This document shows positions 15,387 to 23,102 of a stretch of 42,651 nt of DNA, one piece after another. Position 1 is the stretch's first letter. Every line of letters begins with the position of its first letter. The notes beneath the pieces are model-generated. The model ran no database searches. It had not been told where the DNA came from and saw nothing but the letters and a program-made list of their open reading frames with translations. This DNA comes from a virus: IMG/VR virus record IMGVR_UViG_3300010392_001236, positions 1-42,651 of that record; one strand, written 5' to 3'. The translations under genes and the position numbers were made by a program.

Positions 15387-15720
15387 TAAATCAAAAGGGT
15401 TAGATTATTTACTTATTGCTTTAGTTGCAGTAATGGTTTCTGTTGGGATTACTTTCACAATAGCACAGATTATAGCTTACAAAAGGGAAGTAGTTAGACA
15501 AGCTGACATAGCGGCGATTAAAAATGAATTGTCAAAGACAGCACCTGCCGATGTTTTACTAAAAACAAATGAAGTTTTGGAACAAACTCATCGTCTGCTA
15601 ATCGATCTTAAACAGGCAAGAGAAGAGTTCGCATCTACTCGTTTCACCAGCGATGATGGCGAGAAGATGGACAAAAGAGTTAAAAATCTAGAAACTCAAA
15701 TCCAACAACTCGATAAATAA
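15379..15720 (+). CDS. Second one-pass membrane coiled-coil protein
   Basis: A hydrophobic segment at residues 9-32 (YLLIALVAVMVSVGITFTIAQIIAY) is followed by a charged helical coil ending in KRVKNLETQIQQLDK. The same architecture as the preceding gene and the 8-nt overlap suggest the pair acts together, as two-component holin or spanin systems do. No lipobox is visible, so it is not a typical outer-membrane spanin. Confidence 0.65.
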   Translation: MSDKSKGLDYLLIALVAVMVSVGITFTIAQIIAYKREVVRQADIAAIKNELSKTAPADVLLKTNEVLEQTHRLLIDLKQAREEFASTRFTSDDGEKMDKRVKNLETQIQQLDK

Positions 15721-15731
15721 CAGATAACTGA

Positions 15732-17798
15732 ATGTACCTACAAATAGCCGCAACAAGACGACGACGAGGAGGAAGATCTACAACTGCGGACCAAGGCCCA
15801 TCGCTGATTGATCCGTATTTTCAGTTCACTGGAGTCAAGAATTTTACGCAGTTACAGGCAGACATATCGGCAACTACGGATGGTCAAACGCTGGATCTTG
15901 GCGGCTACTTATATGAACCGGATGACTTGACAATCGAATCGGTAATCGGACCAAACACAGGATCACGCACCATAACGAATGGCGGCGTGACGATGACCAA
16001 GACAGTTTCTTGGACCTCTATCGGCAGTGGAGTTTGGGCAACGACTGACGTAGATCCTAACGATTACGTGTCGGTTTTTGGTACGACTCTGGTCTATATG
16101 ATCGACACTCGACTGGCCCCCGACAGCCAACCACTTGTCAGCCAGTACCCAACGTCACCAAGCCCCTACGAAAAGTATCGAATGACGTATAGTTCGGCCT
16201 GGATTCAACCTCGAAACGAATCTGAGTCAGACTTGCGAGCTGATGTACACACGACAACCGGCGATAACACCGGCGGGGACATCACGGGTTTCACGACAAC
16301 GGACCTGACACTAGCAACAGAAATTAAGGCGTTTACTGATGGCCGCGATGGTTCGCAGTTGGCGATCATTTACAGAGCAGGTGGCAATACGATTTCGTCA
16401 ACGGCTTTGGCGTCTGTCACGGATGCAGGTGGTGGTCATGTTACGGTAACCTTTGCAGGCACAGAGCATCTATCATTTGACGGGTACATCCAGCTCGCTT
16501 TTTTTGGCGATGCTGCGTCAATGGTCGCTGGCGAGTATAGCTTTGATTACGTCAACAACCGGATGCTCTACAAACCGGAAACCACAGGTAATCCAGGTGA
16601 CTATGCACGATTAGTCATCAAGGGCAACTACGCTTTGTCGATGGGGCAGAACACGACTATCGACAATATTCGAGCATTTGGTCAGGTTTCCAGCGGTTCG
16701 TCTGCCGGAATATTGCGTGGTGCAACAGGTGCATCTGGGGTAACTGTTAGCAACTGTAGGTTGCTTCGGGTAGACAACGGAATCACGACCAGTGAACCAA
16801 TAACTATCGAAGACACTTGGATTAGCTGGGCCGTATCCCGCTGCATGGCTGTATCGGATGGTGCGACGGTTGAACGATGTGTGCTGAGCAATGCCGAAGG
16901 TGCCTCCGCAATCATTTGCCAAGGAGACCGAAATGGGCTCACGAACTTACTCACAACGATCCGAGACAATGCGTTCTACTTACCACGTTCCACACATGGC
17001 CAAGGATTAGCGTTGTATGCAAACGCTTGGCAGAACGCTCTGGTCGAGCACAACTTGTTCTACAACAACCAGCGACCCTATTCATTCCAGCCCAGCGGCA
17101 CGCCGGACCCGACAGTGCAGGGGCTAACGTTTCGAAACAATCTTTGCGTCTGGAATGCGACGATGGACGTTGCCGCCGACGGTCAAGTCGGGATTGCGTG
17201 GAACGGGTCGCCGGATTTGTTCACAACGACTGCCGGAGACGTGCTGTTTGAACACAATACATTCATCGCCGACGACAATATTTCGCTCAATAAAGGCGAA
17301 TCAGACAGCATTCCAAGGCCGGGTGTCTTGGACATCAACGACTTGGTTCGAAACCGTGTGATTATCCGAGGTAATCTTTACTACGCGTTGTTCGCACGCA
17401 ACGGAACGACGTACCCAGTCGATGGACTCGACCCAGCGACACCGGATAACGGCGGAGACGAATGTTACTACAACCTCAGCGTTGCCAACTCGTGGAAGGG
17501 ACAGGGAGCCCACGGAGCAACAGACCTGGCGTCAGTTGGCAGCCATCCCGCTGATGTTTCGACGGTGTTCAATTTCACCACGAATCAGCAGGCTGGTAAT
17601 GCTGCAACCGGAGCGATTGATAGCGGCAAGGTAGGTCACCGATGGGCAACCACACCGACGGCGGCACAATGTCAAGCGATCTTTGATGAGTACGACATTG
17701 GCTGGGCAGTTAACTATCCCGCAGCGTCGATGCCTGATTACTCAGGGTTCACGGCGGATGCGGATGATCATGTTTTGAAGGATGAGGACAAGCGATGA
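15732..17798 (+). CDS. Right-handed beta-helix protein, probable tail fibre/adhesin
   Basis: A 688-residue protein. The start at ATG 15732 gives a short basic leader (ATRRRRGGRSTT) and no signal peptide. The N-terminal region contains FTGVKNFTQLQADISATTDGQTLDLGG, the typical entry to pectate-lyase/beta-helix folds. The central portion has stacked short strands with N-ladders (TIDNIRAFG, VTVSNCRLLRVDNGI, ATVERCVLSNAEG, ALVEHNLFYNN, GLTFRNNLCVWN, VLFEHNTFIAD, VIIRGNLYY). Likely a virion spike or polysaccharide-binding depolymerase; catalytic residues are not identifiable by eye. Base composition is unlike neighbouring phage genes. Confidence 0.75.
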   Translation: MYLQIAATRRRRGGRSTTADQGPSLIDPYFQFTGVKNFTQLQADISATTDGQTLDLGGYLYEPDDLTIESVIGPNTGSRTITNGGVTMTKTVSWTSIGSGVWATTDVDPNDYVSVFGTTLVYMIDTRLAPDSQPLVSQYPTSPSPYEKYRMTYSSAWIQPRNESESDLRADVHTTTGDNTGGDITGFTTTDLTLATEIKAFTDGRDGSQLAIIYRAGGNTISSTALASVTDAGGGHVTVTFAGTEHLSFDGYIQLAFFGDAASMVAGEYSFDYVNNRMLYKPETTGNPGDYARLVIKGNYALSMGQNTTIDNIRAFGQVSSGSSAGILRGATGASGVTVSNCRLLRVDNGITTSEPITIEDTWISWAVSRCMAVSDGATVERCVLSNAEGASAIICQGDRNGLTNLLTTIRDNAFYLPRSTHGQGLALYANAWQNALVEHNLFYNNQRPYSFQPSGTPDPTVQGLTFRNNLCVWNATMDVAADGQVGIAWNGSPDLFTTTAGDVLFEHNTFIADDNISLNKGESDSIPRPGVLDINDLVRNRVIIRGNLYYALFARNGTTYPVDGLDPATPDNGGDECYYNLSVANSWKGQGAHGATDLASVGSHPADVSTVFNFTTNQQAGNAATGAIDSGKVGHRWATTPTAAQCQAIFDEYDIGWAVNYPAASMPDYSGFTADADDHVLKDEDKR

Positions 17799-18925
17799 CC
17801 ACTTACTACGTTGATCCGAACTCGGGAAGCAACGGCAACGCTGGTACGTCATTCGGCGCGGCATGGGCAACGACTCAGTTTGCAGCGAACAATACCGCCG
17901 CCGACGACGAAGTGAGATTGTGCCAAACGGCGGTTGAATCCGTGGCGACACAGATTGATTTTGACACAACATCCGGTACGAAAGGGTCGGACATTCGCTT
18001 TATCTCGTACAGTGCGGACGGAACAACTCAGCAGGACGGCTACACGCTGCAAGCGTCGGCCAGCATCGCATCACTGGCATTCCTGTCAGTTGACTACTTG
18101 CGAATGGTCGGCGTGATCTTTGACGGCAATAGCAACGCGACAGATGGTCTGACATCGGCTGGCGGTGCAGCAAGAGACGGGCTGCGGTTCTTGCGATGTT
18201 CATTCATCAACTGCCTCGCCGATGGAGTTTCGCCAGCATGGAGCGTTGGTGAAGTTTCTCGACTGCCGCGATTTCTCGACTCCATCTTTGGCAACAATGG
18301 TCAGCACGGCATTGGTTCACCAGCCGCCAGCGACGGTTCGGTTTACGCATTAGGCTGCGTATTCCACGACAATGTCAGCGACGGAATTTACATGGACTCG
18401 CAGAATTCTTTTATCGGCCGATGCAGGTTTATTGACAACGGAGGCAATGGAATCACCATCCACCTTCGCGGCGACTACACCATCGTGCAGCAGTCCACGT
18501 TTTTTGGCAACACTGGCGATGCCATCAATCTTGAAGCTGGCGGAAATGATGACTGCGTTGCCGAGGGTTGCAGTTTCCGATCGAACGGCGGGTATGGCAT
18601 TAACTTTCCCTCGGGCGGATTCAATCTTTCCTACATGGACTTCAACCATTTTTCAAACAACACGCTAGGGGCTGTTGAGGATGGCGGTGCCGTGTCCGAG
18701 GCGACACTCCTGGCAACCGCAAAGTACGGCACCAGCAATATCAACGGTGACCCACTGTTTGTATCGGAGACAGACGGATCAGAGGATTTAACACCTGGAA
18801 CAGGTTCACCACTGATAGGTGCAGGGCTAAGCGGTGGCGTCATTGGTGCATTGCCACCGGCAGTGAGTAGTGGTGGCGGAGGACTTTTAACACATCCGGG
18901 AATGTCCGGTGGAATGCGAGGATAA
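17795..18925 (+). CDS. Right-handed beta-helix protein
   Basis: Starts MTTYYVDPNSGSNGNAGTSF, a common opening of right-handed beta-helix (pectate lyase-like) proteins. It continues with strand repeats (YLRMVGVIFDGNSNA, GLRFLRCSFINC, SVYALGCVFHDNVSDGIYM, NSFIGRCRFIDNGGNGITIH, YTIVQQSTFFGNTGDAI, DCVAEGCSFRSNGGYGI). It ends in a Gly-rich tail. It overlaps the previous gene by ATGA. It is probably a second fibre or spike subunit. Planctomycete-like sequence style is an impression, not a search result. Confidence 0.75.
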   Translation: MTTYYVDPNSGSNGNAGTSFGAAWATTQFAANNTAADDEVRLCQTAVESVATQIDFDTTSGTKGSDIRFISYSADGTTQQDGYTLQASASIASLAFLSVDYLRMVGVIFDGNSNATDGLTSAGGAARDGLRFLRCSFINCLADGVSPAWSVGEVSRLPRFLDSIFGNNGQHGIGSPAASDGSVYALGCVFHDNVSDGIYMDSQNSFIGRCRFIDNGGNGITIHLRGDYTIVQQSTFFGNTGDAINLEAGGNDDCVAEGCSFRSNGGYGINFPSGGFNLSYMDFNHFSNNTLGAVEDGGAVSEATLLATAKYGTSNINGDPLFVSETDGSEDLTPGTGSPLIGAGLSGGVIGALPPAVSSGGGGLLTHPGMSGGMRG

Positions 18926-18928
18926 AAC

Positions 18929-20509
18929 ATGAAACTGGTATACCCGAAAGGCTCGACAAGCCGAATCGCCACTGTCTTTATTCAAGATTCATCCGCAACG
19001 GATGGTTCAGGTCTTGGCTCACTTGACGAGTCGTCATCCATCGTTGGCGGTTTCGTGCGAGAAGGCAGCACCGGCGTTGCCCTGGCTGTTGATGAAGACG
19101 TGACAACCGAAGGCACCTATCAAGCGCCATCGGCAGCGGGGAAAGTCCGCATCGGCACGCCTGCAAACATGCGGACCGGGACGTACGAATTGCATTTCCA
19201 TAACGACCTTTTCGCTACTGGTGCGGAATCCGTTGTGGTGACACTTGGAGGTGCCACCAACATGGCACCACTGACCTTAGAAATTCAGCTATCCGATTTA
19301 GAAACGAACATCGTCAATATTAAGTCTGCTGTATCTCCCTACCCAGAGACGATTATTGCTTCTGGCAGTGGCACAAGTTTGACTCTGGCTTCTGATCCTG
19401 GTGCAGATTTTACTACTGGCTATGCAGTTATTTTCGACGTATCAGCGTCAAGACAGCCACGAATAATTGAAACGGTTAGTAAAGTAGGAACTACCCTTAC
19501 CTTGGTAAACTCAGTTTCAATTACGATTGAGAATGGAGTCGACACTGTACTTTTAGTCCCACTTCCATCAAGCCCATTTGTAGCTGCCGACTTTGACAGT
19601 GGAGTATTTCCCCCTAACTTCCCGGTTCTCGGCATCAATGCCAGTGGTCACCTGTCACGAGTTACTTTGACGGATACGACGACAACGAACACGGACCAAC
19701 GGGGCACTGACAATGCAGCTTTAGCAACAGCATTATCTGCACTGCAATCGTCCGTCGATGGTCTTGCTGTTGGTGTTGCAACTCGCTGCCGTATCGCAAC
19801 TGCCGCCGCATTCGAACATCCGGAATCAGGGTCTATTGATTACTCGATCCAGATTCTGACTGTCGACGACTTAGGGGTTCCGGTTGCTGCCGATTCAACG
19901 CCGACTGTTACGATCACTAATGTTGCTGGGACTGATCGGTCCGCGAACCTGTCGGCAATCAGCAACCCGTCAACTGGTCGGTACACTGCGACTTACACGG
20001 TTACCAATGGTGATACGTTGGAACCGCTGATCTTGTCGGCGACAGCAACTATCGGTGGCGAATCACACGTGGCTGTTTCCTTGCCAGTCGTGACCGATGC
20101 GGTGTCTGTCGATTTTACGGCGACGGACCGCAACAATCTTCTGGCAGCACTCGCCGATACGAACGAAATGCAACAGGATTGGGTTGACGGAGGACGGTTA
20201 GATTTGATTCTCGACGCGGCGTTGGCTATTGGCAATGCGAACAGTGCGGACCTTAACACAGCAGCACAGGTACGGGCTTTGATGTCAGCAACGGTAACAG
20301 ACACCAACAATCTCGCATTCGCCATTAAAGCAGTGACGGATTTGTTGCCAGACAGTGGAGCACTGACCAGTCTGATTAATCTGCTAACTGCGATCCAAAC
20401 CGAAGTTGGCAAGATCCCTCGTGCAGCAACTGAGAAAACAGCAGGCGGTCAAATCACCAGAACCAAAGTTTCGGCTGACGGTTCGACTTTAGTGGAGACA
20501 TTGAGCTAA
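18929..20509 (+). CDS. Modular tail/fibre protein (Ig-like and BppU-like regions)
   Basis: A 526-residue protein; GAGGA lies 7 nt before ATG 18929. The N-terminal domain (KLVYPKGSTSRIATVFIQDSSATDGSGL...GTYELHFHNDLFA) resembles phage baseplate-upper/fibre modules. Residues ~115-225 are encoded by an AT-rich insert with a Gly-rich loop-plus-strand pattern. Residues ~285-390 look Ig-like (TPTVTITNVAGTDRSANLSAISNPSTGRYTATYTV). The C-terminus is an Asn/Ala-rich helix. The mosaic structure suggests domain shuffling in a host-range protein. Confidence 0.6.
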   Translation: MKLVYPKGSTSRIATVFIQDSSATDGSGLGSLDESSSIVGGFVREGSTGVALAVDEDVTTEGTYQAPSAAGKVRIGTPANMRTGTYELHFHNDLFATGAESVVVTLGGATNMAPLTLEIQLSDLETNIVNIKSAVSPYPETIIASGSGTSLTLASDPGADFTTGYAVIFDVSASRQPRIIETVSKVGTTLTLVNSVSITIENGVDTVLLVPLPSSPFVAADFDSGVFPPNFPVLGINASGHLSRVTLTDTTTTNTDQRGTDNAALATALSALQSSVDGLAVGVATRCRIATAAAFEHPESGSIDYSIQILTVDDLGVPVAADSTPTVTITNVAGTDRSANLSAISNPSTGRYTATYTVTNGDTLEPLILSATATIGGESHVAVSLPVVTDAVSVDFTATDRNNLLAALADTNEMQQDWVDGGRLDLILDAALAIGNANSADLNTAAQVRALMSATVTDTNNLAFAIKAVTDLLPDSGALTSLINLLTAIQTEVGKIPRAATEKTAGGQITRTKVSADGSTLVETLS

Positions 20510-20772
20510 TGGGGAATTACTGTCCAGAATACTACGCAGAGGATGCGGTCTTTCCTGCTGCCGGAGATGTTGAATCCGGTTCAGGTGTCTACGGGATTGA
20601 TGGGAACAACTCGACACCGACATTCGCAGTCCCAACCGAAGCACAGGTCGAAAATGGAGTTGACTACGGTGCAGATGGGACTGAATTTACTGGTACCTTA
20701 GATGCTACTACTACTACCCCAGAACAAGTTACCTTATTAACCTTCACACAACTTACCGCAGTAGCTCCATGA
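20509..20772 (+). CDS. Small fibre-associated protein
   Basis: An 87-residue product with FAVPTEAQVENGVDYGADGTEFTGTL, the V-x-x-GV-x-YG-x-x-G-x-x-x-TGTL signature seen at the ends of many phage tail-fibre genes. ATG overlaps the preceding stop, and its own TGA overlaps the next ATG. The last 25 codons return to AT-rich phage style (DATTTTPEQVTLLTFTQLTAVAP), so the module border runs through this gene. Confidence 0.6.
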   Translation: MGNYCPEYYAEDAVFPAAGDVESGSGVYGIDGNNSTPTFAVPTEAQVENGVDYGADGTEFTGTLDATTTTPEQVTLLTFTQLTAVAP

Positions 20773-21356
20773 CAATCCAAGAAGATGAATTCATTAGAAG
20801 CTTAACTACCGGAGAGTTAGTTAATGCTAATGAGGGAGAATCCTACATTGTTAGAGCATCGTTAGTTCCTGAAACAGGAACCTTTGTTAAAGCAAACTTG
20901 ACTACTCTCAATGCAACTCTATTAGACGTAGATACTAATACAGTAATTAATAACAGAGAGAATCAAAATATCCTAGACGTAAATCAAGGATATGTAGGAG
21001 ATGATGGAGCCTTCCAATTATCTCTAACACCTACAGATACTACTCTCTTAAACCAGACTAAAGAGAGAGAGACTAGACTCCTAATCCTTAAGTGGACGTG
21101 GGAGGATGAAAACAGTGAAATTCAAACAGGTATCCTCCGTGCTAGATTCTATACACTAAATACAGAATCTTCCACAGAGGCTGTACTAGCTGCTGCCTCA
21201 AGTGTACTAGATACTACTGGTATCAAAAGAGTTAAGACTAAACATATCGAAGTAGAAACACATGACCCCCGGCATGTACAAACAGCAAGGGATAAGGAGA
21301 ATGCTACTCATCCTACCTTCTGCTCCCTCTCATTTTGTAAAGGAACCCCTAAATGA
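20769..21356 (+). CDS. Hypothetical structural protein
   Basis: 195 residues starting by ATGA overlap. Beta-rich N-terminal domain with long runs such as GESYIVRASLVPETGTFVKA, then RLLILKWTWEDENSEIQTGILRARFYTL, suggesting an Ig-like or tail-tip fold. The C-terminus is basic. It links the fibre block to the morphogenesis genes. No family recognised. Confidence 0.6.
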   Translation: MTIQEDEFIRSLTTGELVNANEGESYIVRASLVPETGTFVKANLTTLNATLLDVDTNTVINNRENQNILDVNQGYVGDDGAFQLSLTPTDTTLLNQTKERETRLLILKWTWEDENSEIQTGILRARFYTLNTESSTEAVLAAASSVLDTTGIKRVKTKHIEVETHDPRHVQTARDKENATHPTFCSLSFCKGTPK

Positions 21357-21553
21357 CACTTCAAACAATAACACTCACCAATGAGTACTCACCCATTCTC
21401 TCCCCAGAAAAACCAGAAGCCCTGGTAGTTTGCAGTAAGAAGAAGAGTGATACCCGAGTTATCTTAGAGTGTAGTTTAGATAAGAAGACTTGGGTATCCC
21501 TGTCCATTGGTAATGAAAATCCCCTCTTCCTATCAGAGCGGTTATTTTACTGA
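21353..21553 (+). CDS. Hypothetical protein ending at a suspicious TGA
   Basis: A 66-residue beta-rich product (TITLTNEYSPIL...ALVVCSKKKSDTRVILECSLDKKTWVSLSIG) that stops at TGA 21551-21553. The same frame stays open for 72 further codons (see next entry), so the mature product may be longer. It carries a copy of the dispersed motif at 21395-21410. Confidence 0.6.
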   Translation: MTLQTITLTNEYSPILSPEKPEALVVCSKKKSDTRVILECSLDKKTWVSLSIGNENPLFLSERLFY

Positions 21554-21772
21554 GCATTCCTTAGAGAAGGTAAGAAACAAGTAGAACCAGTCATCCTTCA
21601 ATTTTATGGCAAGACAGAGAATGAGCAAGTTAAGAAAGTTGAGGAACTGGCTAAGGAACCCGAAACCCCTCAAGTTAAGAAACTCGATAAACAACCAGTG
21701 GCCGACAGAGTACAGTTACGACGTCCTCCCTCCAGAGACAATCAGAGCGGCAGCAGCTCTACCTCACGTTAA
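21554..21772 (+). other. In-frame extension past TGA (possible readthrough)
   Basis: After TGA 21551 the same frame continues AFLREGKKQVEPVILQFYGK..., with VKKVEELAKEPETPQVKKL further on, until TAA 21770-21772. It contains no ATG, GTG or TTG that could start it (a GTG lies only near its end). Its codon choice (GAG, GAA, AAG, GTT) looks like neighbouring genes, whereas the portal frame across the same bases gives an R/K/L-rich shadow-like string. CCTT-AGAG-AAGG can form a small hairpin 6 nt after the TGA. Either the TGA is read through or recoded, or it is a sequencing error or recent mutation. Confidence 0.45.
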
Positions 21773-23102
21773 GCATACTTTACAAAAGTTCTCAGCCGAA
21801 GAGTATGATAGGAACCCTCACTACCAGTTAGTAATTGAAAACCTAGTTAATCATACATTAGGTCCACATACAAAGATTATTGGAATATCCGATTCAGTTG
21901 AGGATCGACACAATGATTTGGTGGAAGATGAATATTTGTACTGGGTGAGCCAGAACTCTATTGGTAAGGCTTTTAGAGAGCTTAGAAGGGAAGCAGCAAG
22001 ATCAGGTATTGGGATTGGTATTCCTTTCCTAGACAACAATAGTGAAGAGAACGATGTACCAACTAAGTACAGAATCTTCGGTGGACAATCCCTAAAGTCT
22101 CCTAGTGATGCTACCTACCAAGATAGGATTATCAATGGAATTGAGTATGATGTAAACTGGGAACCTAAGAAATTCTACATCATTGATACAGACTATGAGT
22201 GGTATCAACCAAGTATCAATGAAGTAAAAGAGTATGAAGTAAGTAGTGTCATCCACTGGTGTAGAACTTCCCTTAAAGGGATTATGTGGCCTGTTCCAGA
22301 GTGCTATGCAGCTTTCACCGTATACCCTTACCTGAGGCGTTACCTACAAGCTGTAATTGAGAAGATGGAATTCCTCTCCTCCTTTCCAATGGCTGTTGAA
22401 CTTGACCCACAAGTTTACTCAGCTTATGCACAGACTGTATCTGAGCAGCATCCCTCTGGTCAATTCGAGTATGAACCTCGGATGATTCCTACCCTTAAAC
22501 CGGGTATGAAACTAACAGGTTTACCAGCTAGTTACGCTGGACAAGAGACAAGAGAGACAATGGAAATGTTTGCAGCTACTTGTGCTGTAACAGTCCAAAT
22601 GCCTAAGAACCTTGCTATTGCTAATAGTGATAACTCTAATATGGCAAGTGCTCAAGTTGATATTCAACCTTGGGCTACTAAGGTAAACATTGATAGATTC
22701 GATATGGAACCCATGTTTAGGAAGTCATTCCGAGACTGGTGGGATCTAGCAAAGTACATGAAAATACCTGCTGCTGTAAGAAACAAGCACACTAACTACT
22801 TCCCTCACACTTATGTCTATCAGGACCTATTCCAGCATCCTGATCCAAACAAACGAGCTAGTGCAAGAGCAACAGATCTAGCTAGTGGTGCTACTACTCT
22901 CAACAATCTCTACTCCCAGAGAGGGTTGAACTTCCGAAGGGAGATAGAGAGAGAAGCTAAAGCACTACAACTATCTGTTGAAGAACTAATTAAGATTCTG
23001 GTTAGTTCACGAAGTTCATCAGCTTTAACAGTCCTTCAAAATAATCAGGAGCTTGCTAATGACAGCCAAACTGCCAGTACCGGGAAAGATAACAGTCCAT
23101 AA
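21606..23102 (+). CDS. Portal protein (lambda gpB-like)
   Basis: The dodecameric portal at the capsid vertex through which DNA is packaged. The core shows the lambda-type pattern: HTLQKFSAEEYDRNPHYQLVIENLVNHTLG, an Arg/Ala-rich stem entry (AFRELRREAARSGIGIG), and the hallmark VIHWCRTSLKGIMWPVPECYAAFTVYPYLRRYLQAVIEKMEF near residues 210-250. The annotated ATG 21606 has no good ribosome site, and its first ~35 residues (KLRKLRNWLRNPKPLKLRN) look like an overlap shadow. A later start nearer WPTEYSYDV is possible. It overlaps the protease/capsid gene. Confidence 0.88.
   Translation: MARQRMSKLRKLRNWLRNPKPLKLRNSINNQWPTEYSYDVLPPETIRAAAALPHVKHTLQKFSAEEYDRNPHYQLVIENLVNHTLGPHTKIIGISDSVEDRHNDLVEDEYLYWVSQNSIGKAFRELRREAARSGIGIGIPFLDNNSEENDVPTKYRIFGGQSLKSPSDATYQDRIINGIEYDVNWEPKKFYIIDTDYEWYQPSINEVKEYEVSSVIHWCRTSLKGIMWPVPECYAAFTVYPYLRRYLQAVIEKMEFLSSFPMAVELDPQVYSAYAQTVSEQHPSGQFEYEPRMIPTLKPGMKLTGLPASYAGQETRETMEMFAATCAVTVQMPKNLAIANSDNSNMASAQVDIQPWATKVNIDRFDMEPMFRKSFRDWWDLAKYMKIPAAVRNKHTNYFPHTYVYQDLFQHPDPNKRASARATDLASGATTLNNLYSQRGLNFRREIEREAKALQLSVEELIKILVSSRSSSALTVLQNNQELANDSQTASTGKDNSP

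Larger units (their letters stand above)
15730..20700 (+). other. GC-richer tail-fibre/receptor-binding block
   Basis: From about 15.73 to 19.27 kb and again 19.62 to 20.68 kb the sequence is visibly richer in GC and CpG (for example runs of cgacg, gcggc) than the flanking ~40% GC genes. Codon choice also shifts toward GGC, GCG and ACG. A 19.28-19.61 kb insert inside the third gene returns to the AT-rich phage style. The dispersed CCAGRRA motif, frequent elsewhere, is seen only in that AT-rich insert. This indicates recent module acquisition from a GC-richer source, probably a host or related prophage. Confidence 0.7.

Noticed and set aside
16611-19166. Many minus- and alternate-frame ORFs in the GC-rich block
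   Set aside because: Expected by-products of higher GC, with no ribosome sites and no recognisable domains.
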